From: Acidithiobacillus ferruginosus
GTDB lineage: Bacteria > Pseudomonadota > Gammaproteobacteria > Acidithiobacillales > Acidithiobacillaceae
Assembly (NCBI RefSeq): GCF_018854495.1
Contig: NZ_JABBDR010000193.1
Span: 1-15,174, forward strand
Length of the DNA stretch: 15,174 nt
Reading direction: 5' to 3'
Below, piece by piece: positions 1 through 9,725 of the stretch (the stretch's first letter is position 1; each line of letters begins with the position of its first letter). Under the pieces are notes generated by a model. It saw only the letters and a list, made by a program, of their open reading frames with translations. It was not told the DNA's origin and made no database searches. The position numbers and the translations under genes were made by a program.

Positions 1-639
1 CACCTGCCGGAGCGGTTCCCGCCCCAGAAGCGGATTCCCGACGCGGACATCCCCAGTCCCGACACCAAGCTGCGCATCCTCGCCGACAGCATCGCCACCC
101 TGCAGCAGGCCGGTTATCTCTATATCGGCATGGACCACTTTGCCCTGCCCGATGATGAATTGGCTATCGCACAGCGAGAAGGCAGCCTGTATCGCAATTT
201 TCAGGGCTACTCCACCCATGCCGGGACGGATCTGTTGGCCTTCGGGATGAGCGCCATCGCCATGGTCGGTCCCACCTACAGTCAGAACATCAAGGACCTG
301 GATACCTGGGGCACCACCCTGGAGAGCGGCCACTTACCGGTGGAGCGCGGCCTGCACCTGAGCGACGAGGATCTGCTGCGCCGCCACATCATCACCCGTC
401 TGATCTGCGATTTCAGCCTGGATTTTGCCGCGCTGAACCGGCAGTTCGCACTGGATTTCCGCCAGCATTTCGCGGCCAGCCTGCCCGCCCTGGAGGCCAT
501 GGCGAGTGATGGACTTCTGCACATGGACGACCATACCCTGACGGTCACTCCGCAGGGGCGGCTGCTGATCCGCCATATCTGCATGGCCTTCGACGCCTAC
601 CTCGCGCAAAAGCCGGTGCGTTACTCGCGGGTGATTTGA
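1..639 (+). CDS. hemN: oxygen-independent coproporphyrinogen III oxidase (HemN), 3' part
   Basis: The reading frame is open from base 1 and ends at the TGA at 637-639, so the C-terminal 212 residues are visible. HemN is a cytoplasmic radical-SAM enzyme that decarboxylates two propionates of coproporphyrinogen III to give protoporphyrinogen IX in haem synthesis without oxygen. The visible part carries family signatures: an LPSP-like stretch (here IPSPDTKLRIL), YIGMDHFALPDDELA, the NFQGYSTH segment and the YSQN/KDL region, followed by the helical C-terminal domain typical of HemN. The radical-SAM CxxxCxxC cluster motif would lie upstream, outside the window. The E. coli protein is about 457 aa, so somewhat under half is seen. 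It converges on ndvB with a 39-bp gap, and no clear terminator is seen between them. Identification is confident from these motifs; nothing is visible about its promoter. Confidence 0.95.
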   Translation, partial: HLPERFPPQKRIPDADIPSPDTKLRILADSIATLQQAGYLYIGMDHFALPDDELAIAQREGSLYRNFQGYSTHAGTDLLAFGMSAIAMVGPTYSQNIKDLDTWGTTLESGHLPVERGLHLSDEDLLRRHIITRLICDFSLDFAALNRQFALDFRQHFAASLPALEAMASDGLLHMDDHTLTVTPQGRLLIRHICMAFDAYLAQKPVRYSRVI

Positions 640-678
640 GCGACTCGCTGTGGGGTCCAGGCTGTACCTGATCTGCAT

Positions 679-3600
679 TTAATCCAGGTAGACATCGACA
701 TGGTGCTCGCGGCGATCATCCACGAGCGGAATCCGGTTTTGCGGTAATTCAGCACCGTCCATGGTGAGGTGCGCCCCCCGCGCTGACGGGACGCCATCGC
801 AATGGACGGTGATATGGTACGGGGTGTCGCGGTAGCGGTAGTGAACCTTATAGAACTTCCAGTCCGCGGGGACGCAGGGCGTGATGCGCAGGTGATCGAC
901 TTCGAGGGACAAGCCCAACAAGGTTTCGATCGTTAATCGGTACATCCAGCCCGCCGCCCCGGTGTACCAGGTCCAGCCGCCGCGACCGATATGCGGTGCT
1001 GCGCCATAGATATCAGCGCACATCACGTAAGGCTCTACCTTATAACGGGCGATCGCTTCTGGACTGCTGCCATGATGGACGGGGTTGAGCATGTTGAACA
1101 ATTCCCAGGCACGTGCTTTGTCGGCCATTTGGGCATAAGCCATGGTGGCCCAGATAGCGGCATGGGTATATTGCCCACCGTTCTCGCGCACTCCGGGCAC
1201 ATAGCCTTTGATATAGCCGGGTTCAAGTGCTGAGTGGTCGAAGGGCGGGGTCAGTAGTTGGATCAGTTGTGCATCGCGACGGACCAAGTGCTCATCGACA
1301 GCCGCCATGGCCTGTCGCGCCCGCAAGGGGTCGCCCGCCCCGGAAAGAACGGCCCAGCTCTGGCTGATGGAATCTATCTGGCATTCGTCATTCGTGGCAG
1401 AGCCCAAGGGGGTACCGTCATCAAAATAGGCCCGCCGATACCAGTCGCCGTCCCAGGCATTTTTTTCTACGCTGTTCTGTAAGCGGGCTGCTTGTTCCGT
1501 ACAAAGATCAACGACGGCGGTATCACCCCGATTACGCGCGAGTTCCGCAAACTGTTGTAGGTTCTGAACCAGGAACCATGCGAGCCACACGCTTTCGCCC
1601 CGGCCCTCACGGCCGACCAGATTCATCCCATCATTCCAGTCGCCACAGCCCATCAGCGGCAATCCATGCGCACCAAACCGTAATCCGTTTTTAAGTGCCA
1701 GCACGCAATGATCATAGAGGCTGGCGGATTCGGCGGATTGCTGCGGCTGGTCGTAATAGGACTCTTCCTCCGGATTCAACTCACGGCCTTCAAGAAAATG
1801 GATGGACTCGTCGAGTACGCCGCTGTCCCCGGTCGTCATCACAAAACGACAGGTGGCATAGGGTAACCAGAGATAGTCATCCGAAATATGGGTGCGCACT
1901 CCCTGGCCGTAGGGCGGGTGCCACCAGTGCTGGACATCGCCCTGACGGAATTGGCGCCCTGCGCAACGGACCAGATGCTCGCGGGCCAGCCACGGTGTAG
2001 TGTGGATCAGCGCCATGGTGTCTTGTAATTGATCGCGGAAACCGTAGGCCCCGCCCGACTGATAGGTACCGCTGCGGCCCCAGAGTCTGCTGGAGATGGT
2101 CTGGTAGACCAGCCAGCCGTTCGCCAAAACATTCAGCGCGGGGTCCGGTGTTTCCACATATAGGGTGCCCAGGGTGCGGTTCCAGTACTCCCGCACACCG
2201 GCCAAGGCCTGCCGGGCACCCTCTCTTCCGGCAAAGCGGTCCATAGTTTGCTGTGCCTCGTCCGTGCTGATTGCGGTACCCAAAATAAACACGACCTCGC
2301 GCTCCATACCTTCGCCCAGCTCGACCTGCGTTTGCATAGCGGCACAGGGATCCAGGCAGGCTCCGGTCTTGCCGGATAAACGGTTGCGGTGCAGCGCCGC
2401 AGGATCGGCGAGCGTGCCGTTGCGGCCGATAAACTCCGTGCGATTGCCCGTGAGCGTACGCTCCCGTTCGCTGGTCTGGACAAACACGATCCGGTGCCCG
2501 CACGCCTGACCGTAGTCATTGTGCGCATACAGCGCGCCGTTATGCAGATCCGTTTCGGTAACGATATGCATCATATTGGCATGACGCCACTCGCCGAGCA
2601 CCAGTTCCCAGTATCCGGTCAGCGAGAGCCGCCGCGCGCGTTTTGAATAATTATGCAGCTTGATCACCACAAACTTGACGGGCGCGTCCATAGCGACGTA
2701 GGTAGTCATCTCTGAGGAGATCCCGCTTTCGTAGTGTTCAAAAACGCTATATCCAAAGCCGTGGCGACAGACATATCCAGACTGTCCGCGGGCCGGCAGC
2801 GGGGCGGGTGACCAAAATGCCCCGGTGTCTTCGTCGCGGATGTAGAAGGCTTCACCACTGCTATCGCTCAGGGGATCGTTGTGCCAGGTGGTCAGGCGGA
2901 ACTCATGGGCGTTTTCGACCCAGGTATAGGCGCCGCCGCTCTCGCTGATGACGGTGCCCATGTGCGGACTGGCGATCACATTGGCCCAAGGCGCGGGCGT
3001 ACTTCGACCCGGTTCCAGACTGATAACGTATTCACGTCCATCGGGGGTGAATCCGCCTAATCCATTGAAGAAAATACGTTCACGGGCAAGCAGCGGCTGG
3101 ATCGCCTCTACGACGCGTGGCGTTGCCGGGCTTAATTTTTCCGGGAAACGATCCACAGGCACCCGCCGCTCCACCTGCTCCAGCAGGGACTCGGCGCTGT
3201 CCGTAATAACCATGCGCGCGACGGTTTGGAACAGCACGCGATCTTCTTCAGAAAGCTCTTCGGCACGACGCACAAATACGCCGCCTGGCCTGTCGATGAC
3301 TTGTGCCTCCGGACCGGCATGAATCAACCCCATGATCTGGTCTTGCAGCGTGGCCCGGTAGCCCGAAAAATCTTCGTTGATGATGACCAGGTCTGCCGCC
3401 AGTCCCTTCAGACGCCAATAGGCGTGCGCTTGCAGCATCTGCTTCACCAGATCGATGCGGTTTAATTGACCGATGCGCAGCAGCACAATGGGAAAATCAC
3501 CCGATATGCCGAAGCGCCACAGGCCGGATTGCCCCAACTGATTACGGGCAATCACGCTGGGCGCGGCGCGGCGCAGGGCACTGGCATAGACCACAGAATT

Positions 3601-6600
3601 GGCGAGGCGGCCATACACCTGAGCGTCGGCTTCGCTGGCGTTCAGGCGACGCAGCACTTCCTGACTCTGGAACCAGGCCATTTCAAAAGCGCGTTCCACA
3701 AAGTGACGATCACCATACTTCTCCAGCAGGGCGATTGCGGCCTCGCGGGTGTCGGCAACTCCCGAGATGATCTGCACCGTTGCCGATTCATCCACGTCAA
3801 GAGTCAGGGTACGGCGGATGGCGACGATGGGATCCAGCACCGAACCCTCGGTATTCGACAAAGCAGAGTGGCCCAAGCTATTGAACACGCGCGGATGCTC
3901 GACCGTGCGACCACGGCCGATAAATTTTGCCCGATCCGTTTCATAGGACGCTTCACTGGCCACGGCTCCGGGAGCCGCAAAAAGATGAAACATCCACGGC
4001 ACTTGCTCGTCCGGCGAGCGGTGACGGCGGGTGCACAGAATGGCGTTGTGCTCTGCCAGAATTTCGGTCTGGACAAACAGGTTGCTGAATGCACGGTGGG
4101 CCAGGTCGGCATTCAGCGGCGCGAGGACCACCTCGGTATAACTCGTCAACTCAATGTGGCGCATGCGCGAGGACGTATTGGTGAGCGTCACGCGCCGGAT
4201 CTCGACATCATCTTCCGGCGCAACGCCGACCTCCATATAGCTTTCTATCATCTGGTCGCTGCGTCGATATTCCGCTCGCCCCTGGACGAAAATCGCCTCA
4301 TAGTGATCGGCCTTGCACCGGGTAGGTTGATAGGTGGTCGACCAAAAGCGTCCGGAATCACGATCGCGCAGATAAATGAAACTACCCCAGGCATCTGCAG
4401 CAATATCCTCGCGCCAGCGGTTCACGGCGAGACCAGCACAACGACTGTAACCGCCGCCAGCGTTGTTCGCCATGACGTGGTAGCGTCCATTAGACAGGAG
4501 GTGAACCTCTGGCATGGGGGTATTGGGATGCGTGAATATGCGCATGATCGCGGCGTTATCCGGGCTGGGCGCGTGTGCGGCCGCGCCGACTTCGGCAGCA
4601 TGCGGATGCAATGTGGCCGCTTGCTTGGGCAAACGCTCCTGCAACAACAATTCGGTGGCCTGAGTGCCGGGGTCCGACAAAAACCGGCGCTGCATCGGTT
4701 GATGGAGGAGCACATGGGCAAAAGCCAGGAGACTCATGCCCTGATGATGCGCCATGAAATTGCGGACAATGACATGGCTTTTGCCCGGTGTCACACGTGA
4801 CGGCGTGTAATCGATCGCCTCGTAAAAACCATAGGTACCGAGAAATCCTTCGGCGGCAAGGGCCTGCAGGTTATGGCAGGCCTCCGACGGCATTACGGTC
4901 AGCGCCAGCGCGCTGGCATAGGGCGCGATGACCAGATCATCACCGAGGCCGCGCTGGAAACCCAGACCGGGGACGCCGAAGGCCCGGTATTGATAGACTT
5001 GATGGATGTCGGTAGCGTTATAGCAGGACTCCGATATACCCCAGGGCACGGCGCGTTGGCGGCCATACTCCATTTGGCGGGATACGGCCGCTTTGCAGGT
5101 CTGGTTGAGCAGGGTACCGGGATAATCCGGCATGATCAATTGGGGCATGAGGTACTCGAACATCGAGCCGCTCCACGAAATCAAACACAGGTCGCCGCCG
5201 TAACTCGTCAACAAGCGGCCCAGCGAGAACCAATGTTTCTGTGGAGCTTGTCCTTGGGCGATGAGCAGAAAACTGGCGAGGCGCGCTTCTGACGCCAGCA
5301 GGTCATAACAGGATGGATCGCGGCGTCGTTCCCCGACGTCGTAACCAATCGCCAGCAGGTCACGTGCCTGATCGTAAAGAAATTCAAAGTCCATCACCGC
5401 TAATGCACGGCAACGCTCCACCAAATGATCAATGACGCTTAATCGTTCCGCCGCTGCCATCCGTGTGCTTGCCGTCCCAAAGGCGTTTTCACCGGCCAGT
5501 TCCGCCAGCGTCGGGACATCTCCAAGGGGCCACGGCTCAGGGACGAGGTCTTTCAGATCGGCAACCAGCGCGCGGGACTGCTGATCAAACGCCCGTGCCC
5601 AGTAGGCCAATTCACCATCCACCGGGGGCTCGACGGGAAGCCCGTTCACGATATCCCCGCTGACACGTTGAATGTCCGCGAGCAGCTTATGAATATCCGC
5701 CAGGGATGGGGGGTGCCCGTTGAGCGTCGTGGCCTGCAGCGCATCTTGCAGCGAGCGGACTTTCTCAGTCAGGTCCGGCGCTGCAATGCCGTGAATGCAC
5801 TCTGACAAGATGCGCAACGTATCCTGCAAGCCCGCAAAGTCGTTGCTCCGTAGCACAGGATGATTTTTGAGCTCGTTCAGTCCGGCCTGGAGGGTAAGCA
5901 GGCAACCACCGAGATTGCCGCTGTCCACCGCCGAGATGTATTGCGGACTCAGTATTTGCAGGGTGCGCGTGTCGTACCAGTTGTAAAAATGGCCGTGATA
6001 GCGTTCCAGTCGTTCCATCGTCGCCACGGTGTTTTCGGTCAGTTGGAGGAGCCCATCGGCAGAAATATAGCCAAAATCATAGGCAGCAAGGTTCGCCAGC
6101 AGGGACATGCCCATGTTGGTCGGTGAAGTACGCGGAGCAACGACCGTCAAGGGATACTCCTGGAAATTATCAGGGGGTAACCAGTGGTCCGCAGGGCCTA
6201 CAAAGTCATCAAAGAAACGCCAGGTGCGCCGTGCCAACATCCGCAGGAAGCGCTGCTGTGTATCACTCAGGCCGGTAACGCCGGAACGCAGGGGCCGGCT
6301 GATCCGCCATGCAATCACCGGCGACAACAGCCACAACGCTAAAATAGGCATACTGAACAGCAACGCCATGGGCGGACTGATCCCCAGCTTTGTCGCCGCC
6401 AACAAGGCCATTCCGAGGAGGATCGCGAGAAGTGGAGCACCCCAGATCTCGCCAAGAAAGTCGCTGAGGGTATGGCAGGCATTTCGGCTCGCATAGGAGG
6501 GCAACTGCCAGAGTAACAAGCCACGACGCGTGAAGAGCATTCGCCATCCTGAGCGCAGGATGGCATCCAGGCTCATCACTGCTTCATAGGGCAGAAATGT

Positions 6601-9258
6601 GACGGTCAGAAGCGCGGATAGCAGTGGGCGACCTACGGACCCCCTGGTCAGGGAGAGATGTGCTGCCCAGTCGAGGTCTTCCGGCTTATGGAAGAGATCA
6701 ATGAGGGGCGAGAACAGGGCGGGCAGGAGGAGGATCCCGACTACCAACGTGGTCCATAACCAGGCGAACCCCGGATCAAAGAGCCACCCTCCCGCCAGCA
6801 GGAGCAGCAGTACTGATGGCAACAGGCTGCGGCGGAGGTTGTCAAAAATTTTCCATCTCGACAGACTGGACAGCGGATTGGCCTGGCGCGGCACCCGCAT
6901 ACCGGTGGCCCCCGGAGGACCGGGCACCGACGGCAGCAGCCAGGCGGCGATCTGCCAGTCGCCGCGAATCCAGCGGTGGCGGCGGGAGGCTTCAGCGGTA
7001 AAACTCCCAGGTAATTCCTCGATCAGGACGACGTCCGTCGCCAGTGCTGCGCGGGCGTACCCGCCCTCCAGCAAGTCGTGGCTGAGAACAAGATTTTCCG
7101 GAAAACGGCCATCGACAGCCTGGCGAAAGGCATCCACATCGTAGATACCCTTGCCGATGAAAGAGCCCTCTCCGAAAACATCCTGGTAGACGTCGGACAC
7201 CTCGCGCGTATAGGGATCGATACCGGAGTCCCCGGCAATGAGTTTGCTGAACGGAGATTGACCGGCGCTGGTCAGATCAATCGCCACGCGGGGCTGAATG
7301 ATCGCGTAGCCGTCGACGATACGGCCCTTATCGGTGTCATACACCGCCCGGTTCAGCGGGTGCGCGATATGGCCGATGAGTGCCCGCGCGGTGTCACGGG
7401 GTAATTGGGTGTCGGTATCCAACGTGATGACATAACGGATGCTGCTGAGGATGGCCATATCGCCGATCCGCTCTGAAAATATCGACGCCTCAGCGCCTCT
7501 CAGTACGGCGTTAAATTGTTCCAATTTGCCGCGTTTACGTTCATAGCCCATCCACACCTGTTCAAACGGGTTCCATAATCGTGGCCGGTGAAACCAATAA
7601 AATAGGCAGTGCCGGTCATCACCATAGCGCGCATTGAGGGTCTGGATGGCGGTGCGTGCGTAGTCGATTAAAGGGGCATCTTCCGGGGTGGTCTGTTCAG
7701 ACGCGTCACGAAAATCCGTCAGTAACGCAAAATATATATTGCGATCGCGGTTTCCCAGGTAGCGGATTTCCTGAGCCTCCAGCAACGCGTCAATTTCCTG
7801 TGGCGTACTCAGCAGCGTCGGGACGACTACCATGCTGCGATGTGCATCAGGGACGCCGTGCGAAAAATCCATCTGTGGCAGGGCACGGGGCGCCATAATG
7901 AGGGTGACCAGGCGATTTACCAGGGAAACGGCCAAAGCCGAAATACTCACCATGCCGAGGATGCCGAGCCACCAGAAACGCCAAGCCGTCGGGCTGATCT
8001 CCGCGAGGGGAAAGTACAAAACCAGACTGACCGCAGCCGTCAGCAACAGGATAGTGCTGATATACAGAGAAAGACGGAGACGACCACCCATTTGCTTGGC
8101 CGCTGATTTCCATTCAAAGCGACAGCCCATAGCGCGATCAAGCCGCTGCCGGCCGCGATCCAACAGGTAATATCCGACATGCGCCGATCGATCTCCGATA
8201 CCCGCTCGCTGCACGGCCGCCTGAGCGAGCACGATCGCCCCCTGGGCCACTGCCAACTCATCACGCCCACTGCTCCGCGCAACATCCTCAATAGCGTGGC
8301 GGTAGCGATCACGAGTCGCGAAATCCTGTTCGGCGTGTATCCCCATGGGATCCTGGCGGAGAACCTGTTCGACGACACTGAGCGCTTCGACGTGGTGGCG
8401 CCAATCCGCCGTCGCCAGGAAGCGCAAGCTGCTGATGCTGTTGGCCATGGATATCTGGTTGGCAGCGGACCTTCTTGCGGACACCTCGGATAACTGCGTC
8501 GCCGTCATCCCCTGTTCGAGCAATTTTTGTTCGACCCAGGTTTGCACAAAGGCCATAGCGGGACCATAAGCCTGCAGTCTGGCGTAAAACTCCTCTACAA
8601 AGGGTGCCGTCAACGGCATATCCGCATTGGCAAATTCCGCGAGTAACGGGATCAGTTGCTTCGGATTTTTTTCCGCTGCCGCAAGCATGCGGTCTGCCCA
8701 GCTAATGGCGGCATTGCGCTCTTCCCGTCGGCAAGCAACGTGCAGACTGGCACGGCGCAGGTTTTCCAGCAGCGCCAATTGCAGCATGATCGGGAAAGCC
8801 CACAATTCACCCAGCGTTAATGGCGTAATGGTCTGGTAAGCCTGGATATATGTGCTGACATTATCACTGTCGACGCGGGCATCCCGATGGGCAATCAACT
8901 CCGATGCGAGATCGTAGACACGCGGGAATCCCGCCAATTTTCCATATTGCAGGCGCGGTAATTGTCTGCCATAACCACTCGGTAAGTGTCTTCGCGCCAG
9001 AATGATCTGTTGTTCGATAAGATAGAAATTGTCAAGCAACCAAAGCTCTGCAGATTGCGTCCGCTGCTCTGTCTGTGTACCTCCCGCAGTGACTACATCA
9101 TAAGCCGCGCGCAACACCTGCGCATTATCGGCCAGGCGGGGTAAGAGGCGATCCGGCCCCGGACTGGGATCGAGGGGATGCTGACCGGCCAGCATCACCG
9201 CATGTTGTTTCAGTTGTTCGATGCTGAACAACTCCGCGCGTAACAAGTCCGTATCCAC
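679..9258 (-). CDS. ndvB: cyclic beta-1,2-glucan synthase (NdvB/ChvB/Cgs type), full length
   Basis: This 2859-aa inner-membrane enzyme should polymerise UDP-glucose into beta-1,2-glucan, control chain length and cyclise it; such glucans act in the periplasm in osmoadaptation and surface properties. Length matches the family (about 2830-2870 aa). Residues 1-390 are a helical N-terminal region. Two membrane segments (about 395-452) precede the GT84 catalytic domain, with DTD at 614-616, SHDLLEG around D728/E731 and an RxxRW motif at 759-763. About five further membrane segments lie near 810-985. A glycoamylase-like domain (about 1340-1515) follows, with a SWSGSMFEY segment. Two beta-sandwich regions (about 1590-1760 and 2075-2250) precede the C-terminal GH94-type barrel with the GDWNDGMN acid motif (D2540, D2543). 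The frame is intact. The start is GTG at 9258 with no recognisable Shine-Dalgarno. The frame stays open upstream to 9346, but no better start exists there, and the N-terminus MDTDLLRAELFS looks family-like. No exporter gene is adjacent. Confidence 0.95.
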   Translation of the reverse strand: MDTDLLRAELFSIEQLKQHAVMLAGQHPLDPSPGPDRLLPRLADNAQVLRAAYDVVTAGGTQTEQRTQSAELWLLDNFYLIEQQIILARRHLPSGYGRQLPRLQYGKLAGFPRVYDLASELIAHRDARVDSDNVSTYIQAYQTITPLTLGELWAFPIMLQLALLENLRRASLHVACRREERNAAISWADRMLAAAEKNPKQLIPLLAEFANADMPLTAPFVEEFYARLQAYGPAMAFVQTWVEQKLLEQGMTATQLSEVSARRSAANQISMANSISSLRFLATADWRHHVEALSVVEQVLRQDPMGIHAEQDFATRDRYRHAIEDVARSSGRDELAVAQGAIVLAQAAVQRAGIGDRSAHVGYYLLDRGRQRLDRAMGCRFEWKSAAKQMGGRLRLSLYISTILLLTAAVSLVLYFPLAEISPTAWRFWWLGILGMVSISALAVSLVNRLVTLIMAPRALPQMDFSHGVPDAHRSMVVVPTLLSTPQEIDALLEAQEIRYLGNRDRNIYFALLTDFRDASEQTTPEDAPLIDYARTAIQTLNARYGDDRHCLFYWFHRPRLWNPFEQVWMGYERKRGKLEQFNAVLRGAEASIFSERIGDMAILSSIRYVITLDTDTQLPRDTARALIGHIAHPLNRAVYDTDKGRIVDGYAIIQPRVAIDLTSAGQSPFSKLIAGDSGIDPYTREVSDVYQDVFGEGSFIGKGIYDVDAFRQAVDGRFPENLVLSHDLLEGGYARAALATDVVLIEELPGSFTAEASRRHRWIRGDWQIAAWLLPSVPGPPGATGMRVPRQANPLSSLSRWKIFDNLRRSLLPSVLLLLLAGGWLFDPGFAWLWTTLVVGILLLPALFSPLIDLFHKPEDLDWAAHLSLTRGSVGRPLLSALLTVTFLPYEAVMSLDAILRSGWRMLFTRRGLLLWQLPSYASRNACHTLSDFLGEIWGAPLLAILLGMALLAATKLGISPPMALLFSMPILALWLLSPVIAWRISRPLRSGVTGLSDTQQRFLRMLARRTWRFFDDFVGPADHWLPPDNFQEYPLTVVAPRTSPTNMGMSLLANLAAYDFGYISADGLLQLTENTVATMERLERYHGHFYNWYDTRTLQILSPQYISAVDSGNLGGCLLTLQAGLNELKNHPVLRSNDFAGLQDTLRILSECIHGIAAPDLTEKVRSLQDALQATTLNGHPPSLADIHKLLADIQRVSGDIVNGLPVEPPVDGELAYWARAFDQQSRALVADLKDLVPEPWPLGDVPTLAELAGENAFGTASTRMAAAERLSVIDHLVERCRALAVMDFEFLYDQARDLLAIGYDVGERRRDPSCYDLLASEARLASFLLIAQGQAPQKHWFSLGRLLTSYGGDLCLISWSGSMFEYLMPQLIMPDYPGTLLNQTCKAAVSRQMEYGRQRAVPWGISESCYNATDIHQVYQYRAFGVPGLGFQRGLGDDLVIAPYASALALTVMPSEACHNLQALAAEGFLGTYGFYEAIDYTPSRVTPGKSHVIVRNFMAHHQGMSLLAFAHVLLHQPMQRRFLSDPGTQATELLLQERLPKQAATLHPHAAEVGAAAHAPSPDNAAIMRIFTHPNTPMPEVHLLSNGRYHVMANNAGGGYSRCAGLAVNRWREDIAADAWGSFIYLRDRDSGRFWSTTYQPTRCKADHYEAIFVQGRAEYRRSDQMIESYMEVGVAPEDDVEIRRVTLTNTSSRMRHIELTSYTEVVLAPLNADLAHRAFSNLFVQTEILAEHNAILCTRRHRSPDEQVPWMFHLFAAPGAVASEASYETDRAKFIGRGRTVEHPRVFNSLGHSALSNTEGSVLDPIVAIRRTLTLDVDESATVQIISGVADTREAAIALLEKYGDRHFVERAFEMAWFQSQEVLRRLNASEADAQVYGRLANSVVYASALRRAAPSVIARNQLGQSGLWRFGISGDFPIVLLRIGQLNRIDLVKQMLQAHAYWRLKGLAADLVIINEDFSGYRATLQDQIMGLIHAGPEAQVIDRPGGVFVRRAEELSEEDRVLFQTVARMVITDSAESLLEQVERRVPVDRFPEKLSPATPRVVEAIQPLLARERIFFNGLGGFTPDGREYVISLEPGRSTPAPWANVIASPHMGTVISESGGAYTWVENAHEFRLTTWHNDPLSDSSGEAFYIRDEDTGAFWSPAPLPARGQSGYVCRHGFGYSVFEHYESGISSEMTTYVAMDAPVKFVVIKLHNYSKRARRLSLTGYWELVLGEWRHANMMHIVTETDLHNGALYAHNDYGQACGHRIVFVQTSERERTLTGNRTEFIGRNGTLADPAALHRNRLSGKTGACLDPCAAMQTQVELGEGMEREVVFILGTAISTDEAQQTMDRFAGREGARQALAGVREYWNRTLGTLYVETPDPALNVLANGWLVYQTISSRLWGRSGTYQSGGAYGFRDQLQDTMALIHTTPWLAREHLVRCAGRQFRQGDVQHWWHPPYGQGVRTHISDDYLWLPYATCRFVMTTGDSGVLDESIHFLEGRELNPEEESYYDQPQQSAESASLYDHCVLALKNGLRFGAHGLPLMGCGDWNDGMNLVGREGRGESVWLAWFLVQNLQQFAELARNRGDTAVVDLCTEQAARLQNSVEKNAWDGDWYRRAYFDDGTPLGSATNDECQIDSISQSWAVLSGAGDPLRARQAMAAVDEHLVRRDAQLIQLLTPPFDHSALEPGYIKGYVPGVRENGGQYTHAAIWATMAYAQMADKARAWELFNMLNPVHHGSSPEAIARYKVEPYVMCADIYGAAPHIGRGGWTWYTGAAGWMYRLTIETLLGLSLEVDHLRITPCVPADWKFYKVHYRYRDTPYHITVHCDGVPSARGAHLTMDGAELPQNRIPLVDDRREHHVDVYLD

Positions 9259-9338
9259 TGCGTTGTTCAGGGCGTTTTTTACGCAGAATAAGAACTCTGA
9301 TTTTTTTGTAGCGATGACGCTCTCCCCGGAATAACCTG

Positions 9339-9358
9339 GTGATGCATCAAGGCATCAC
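9339..9358. repeat. 7-bp inverted repeat upstream of ndvB
   Basis: GTGATGC and GCATCAC form a perfect 7-bp inverted repeat with a 6-nt loop, about 80-100 bp upstream of the ndvB start. No T-tract follows on either strand, so it does not look like an intrinsic terminator. It could be a regulator binding site for ndvB or an mRNA hairpin in its leader. The structure is seen directly; any function is inference. Confidence 0.4.
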
Positions 9359-9442
9359 GCATTTCCCCTCCACTTCTGCGCACCGCAACGTATGCTCGTT
9401 ATGGCACTCCTCCATATATTTCCTGACCGACCGCCGGTGATT

Positions 9443-9571
9443 TCAGTGGGGAACGATGGTGACTCCGGTACCGCTGGAATTCTTCTTGGCCTGTTTGGCC
9501 TGTTTCTTCTCTTTGGGCGTCATCGCCGGCTGTTTCTTGATTTCTTTGTTGCTTTGCTGGATCTTGCTCAT
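9443..9571 (-). CDS. small lysine-rich hypothetical protein, 42 aa
   Basis: A 42-residue basic protein beginning MSKIQQSNKEIKKQ and containing a TPKEKKQAKQAKK stretch, then a short uncharged tail ending VTIVPH. The start is fixed by an AGGAG ribosome binding site 7 nt before the ATG (9579-9583). The same frame can be read upstream to 9745, but that part has no comparable signal and a good extended -10 box lies inside it. Composition is strongly helical and cationic, with no membrane segment or signal peptide, so it is probably cytoplasmic and might bind nucleic acid or ribosomes; this is inference. I have the impression of similar short proteins sharing an N-terminal NKE.KK and a TPKEKK core in other proteobacteria, but cannot verify it here. 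It lies on the same strand as ndvB, 184 bp ahead of it, and could share a transcript. Confidence 0.65.
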   Translation of the reverse strand: MSKIQQSNKEIKKQPAMTPKEKKQAKQAKKNSSGTGVTIVPH

Positions 9572-9578
9572 GATGGGT

Positions 9579-9583
9579 CTCCT
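9579..9583 (-). promoter_or_regulatory. Shine-Dalgarno of the 42-aa gene
   Basis: AGGAG on the - strand, 7 nt before the ATG at 9571. It is the strongest ribosome binding site seen in this intergenic stretch and decides the short start over an upstream extension of the same frame. Confidence 0.65.
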
Positions 9584-9696
9584 GAATGGCTGGGGGGCGT
9601 CCATGTCCATAAAAAATGGCGGCATCAGATCAGATGGCTGTTGCCGGGTCAGACGCGGAGGGGGCTGCTCTCCATGATCGACGATCCCAATGGCTA

Positions 9697-9725
9697 AGTA
9701 TAGCATTTCCCGGCCACCATGTGTG
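9697..9725 (-). promoter_or_regulatory. extended -10 promoter candidate for the 42-aa gene
   Basis: On the - strand, TATACT (9702-9697) is directly preceded by TGC, giving an extended -10 element. A weak -35 (CACACA, 9725-9720) sits at 17-nt spacing. Transcription would begin near 9690, leaving a leader of roughly 120 nt before the ATG at 9571. It was recognised by consensus match only. Confidence 0.4.

Noticed and set aside
640..678. Possible terminator between hemN and ndvB
   Set aside because: Only a short AGCGA/TCGCT pairing next to the hemN stop and no T-run; not supportable.
3466..4800. 444-codon open frame on the + strand inside ndvB
   Set aside because: Antisense to an intact, motif-rich glucan synthase region. 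Its translation has no recognisable family, and it has the composition expected of a complementary frame in GC-rich DNA.
9272..9285. GCGT/ACGC mini-hairpin with T-tract loop before ndvB
   Set aside because: Only 4-bp stem; the T-run is in the loop, not after the stem, so neither terminator nor clear operator.
9392..9697. 101-codon hydrophobic frame on the + strand
   Set aside because: Antisense to the lysine-rich gene. The Leu/Phe-rich stretch is simply the complement of Lys codons (AAG/AAA to CTT/TTT).
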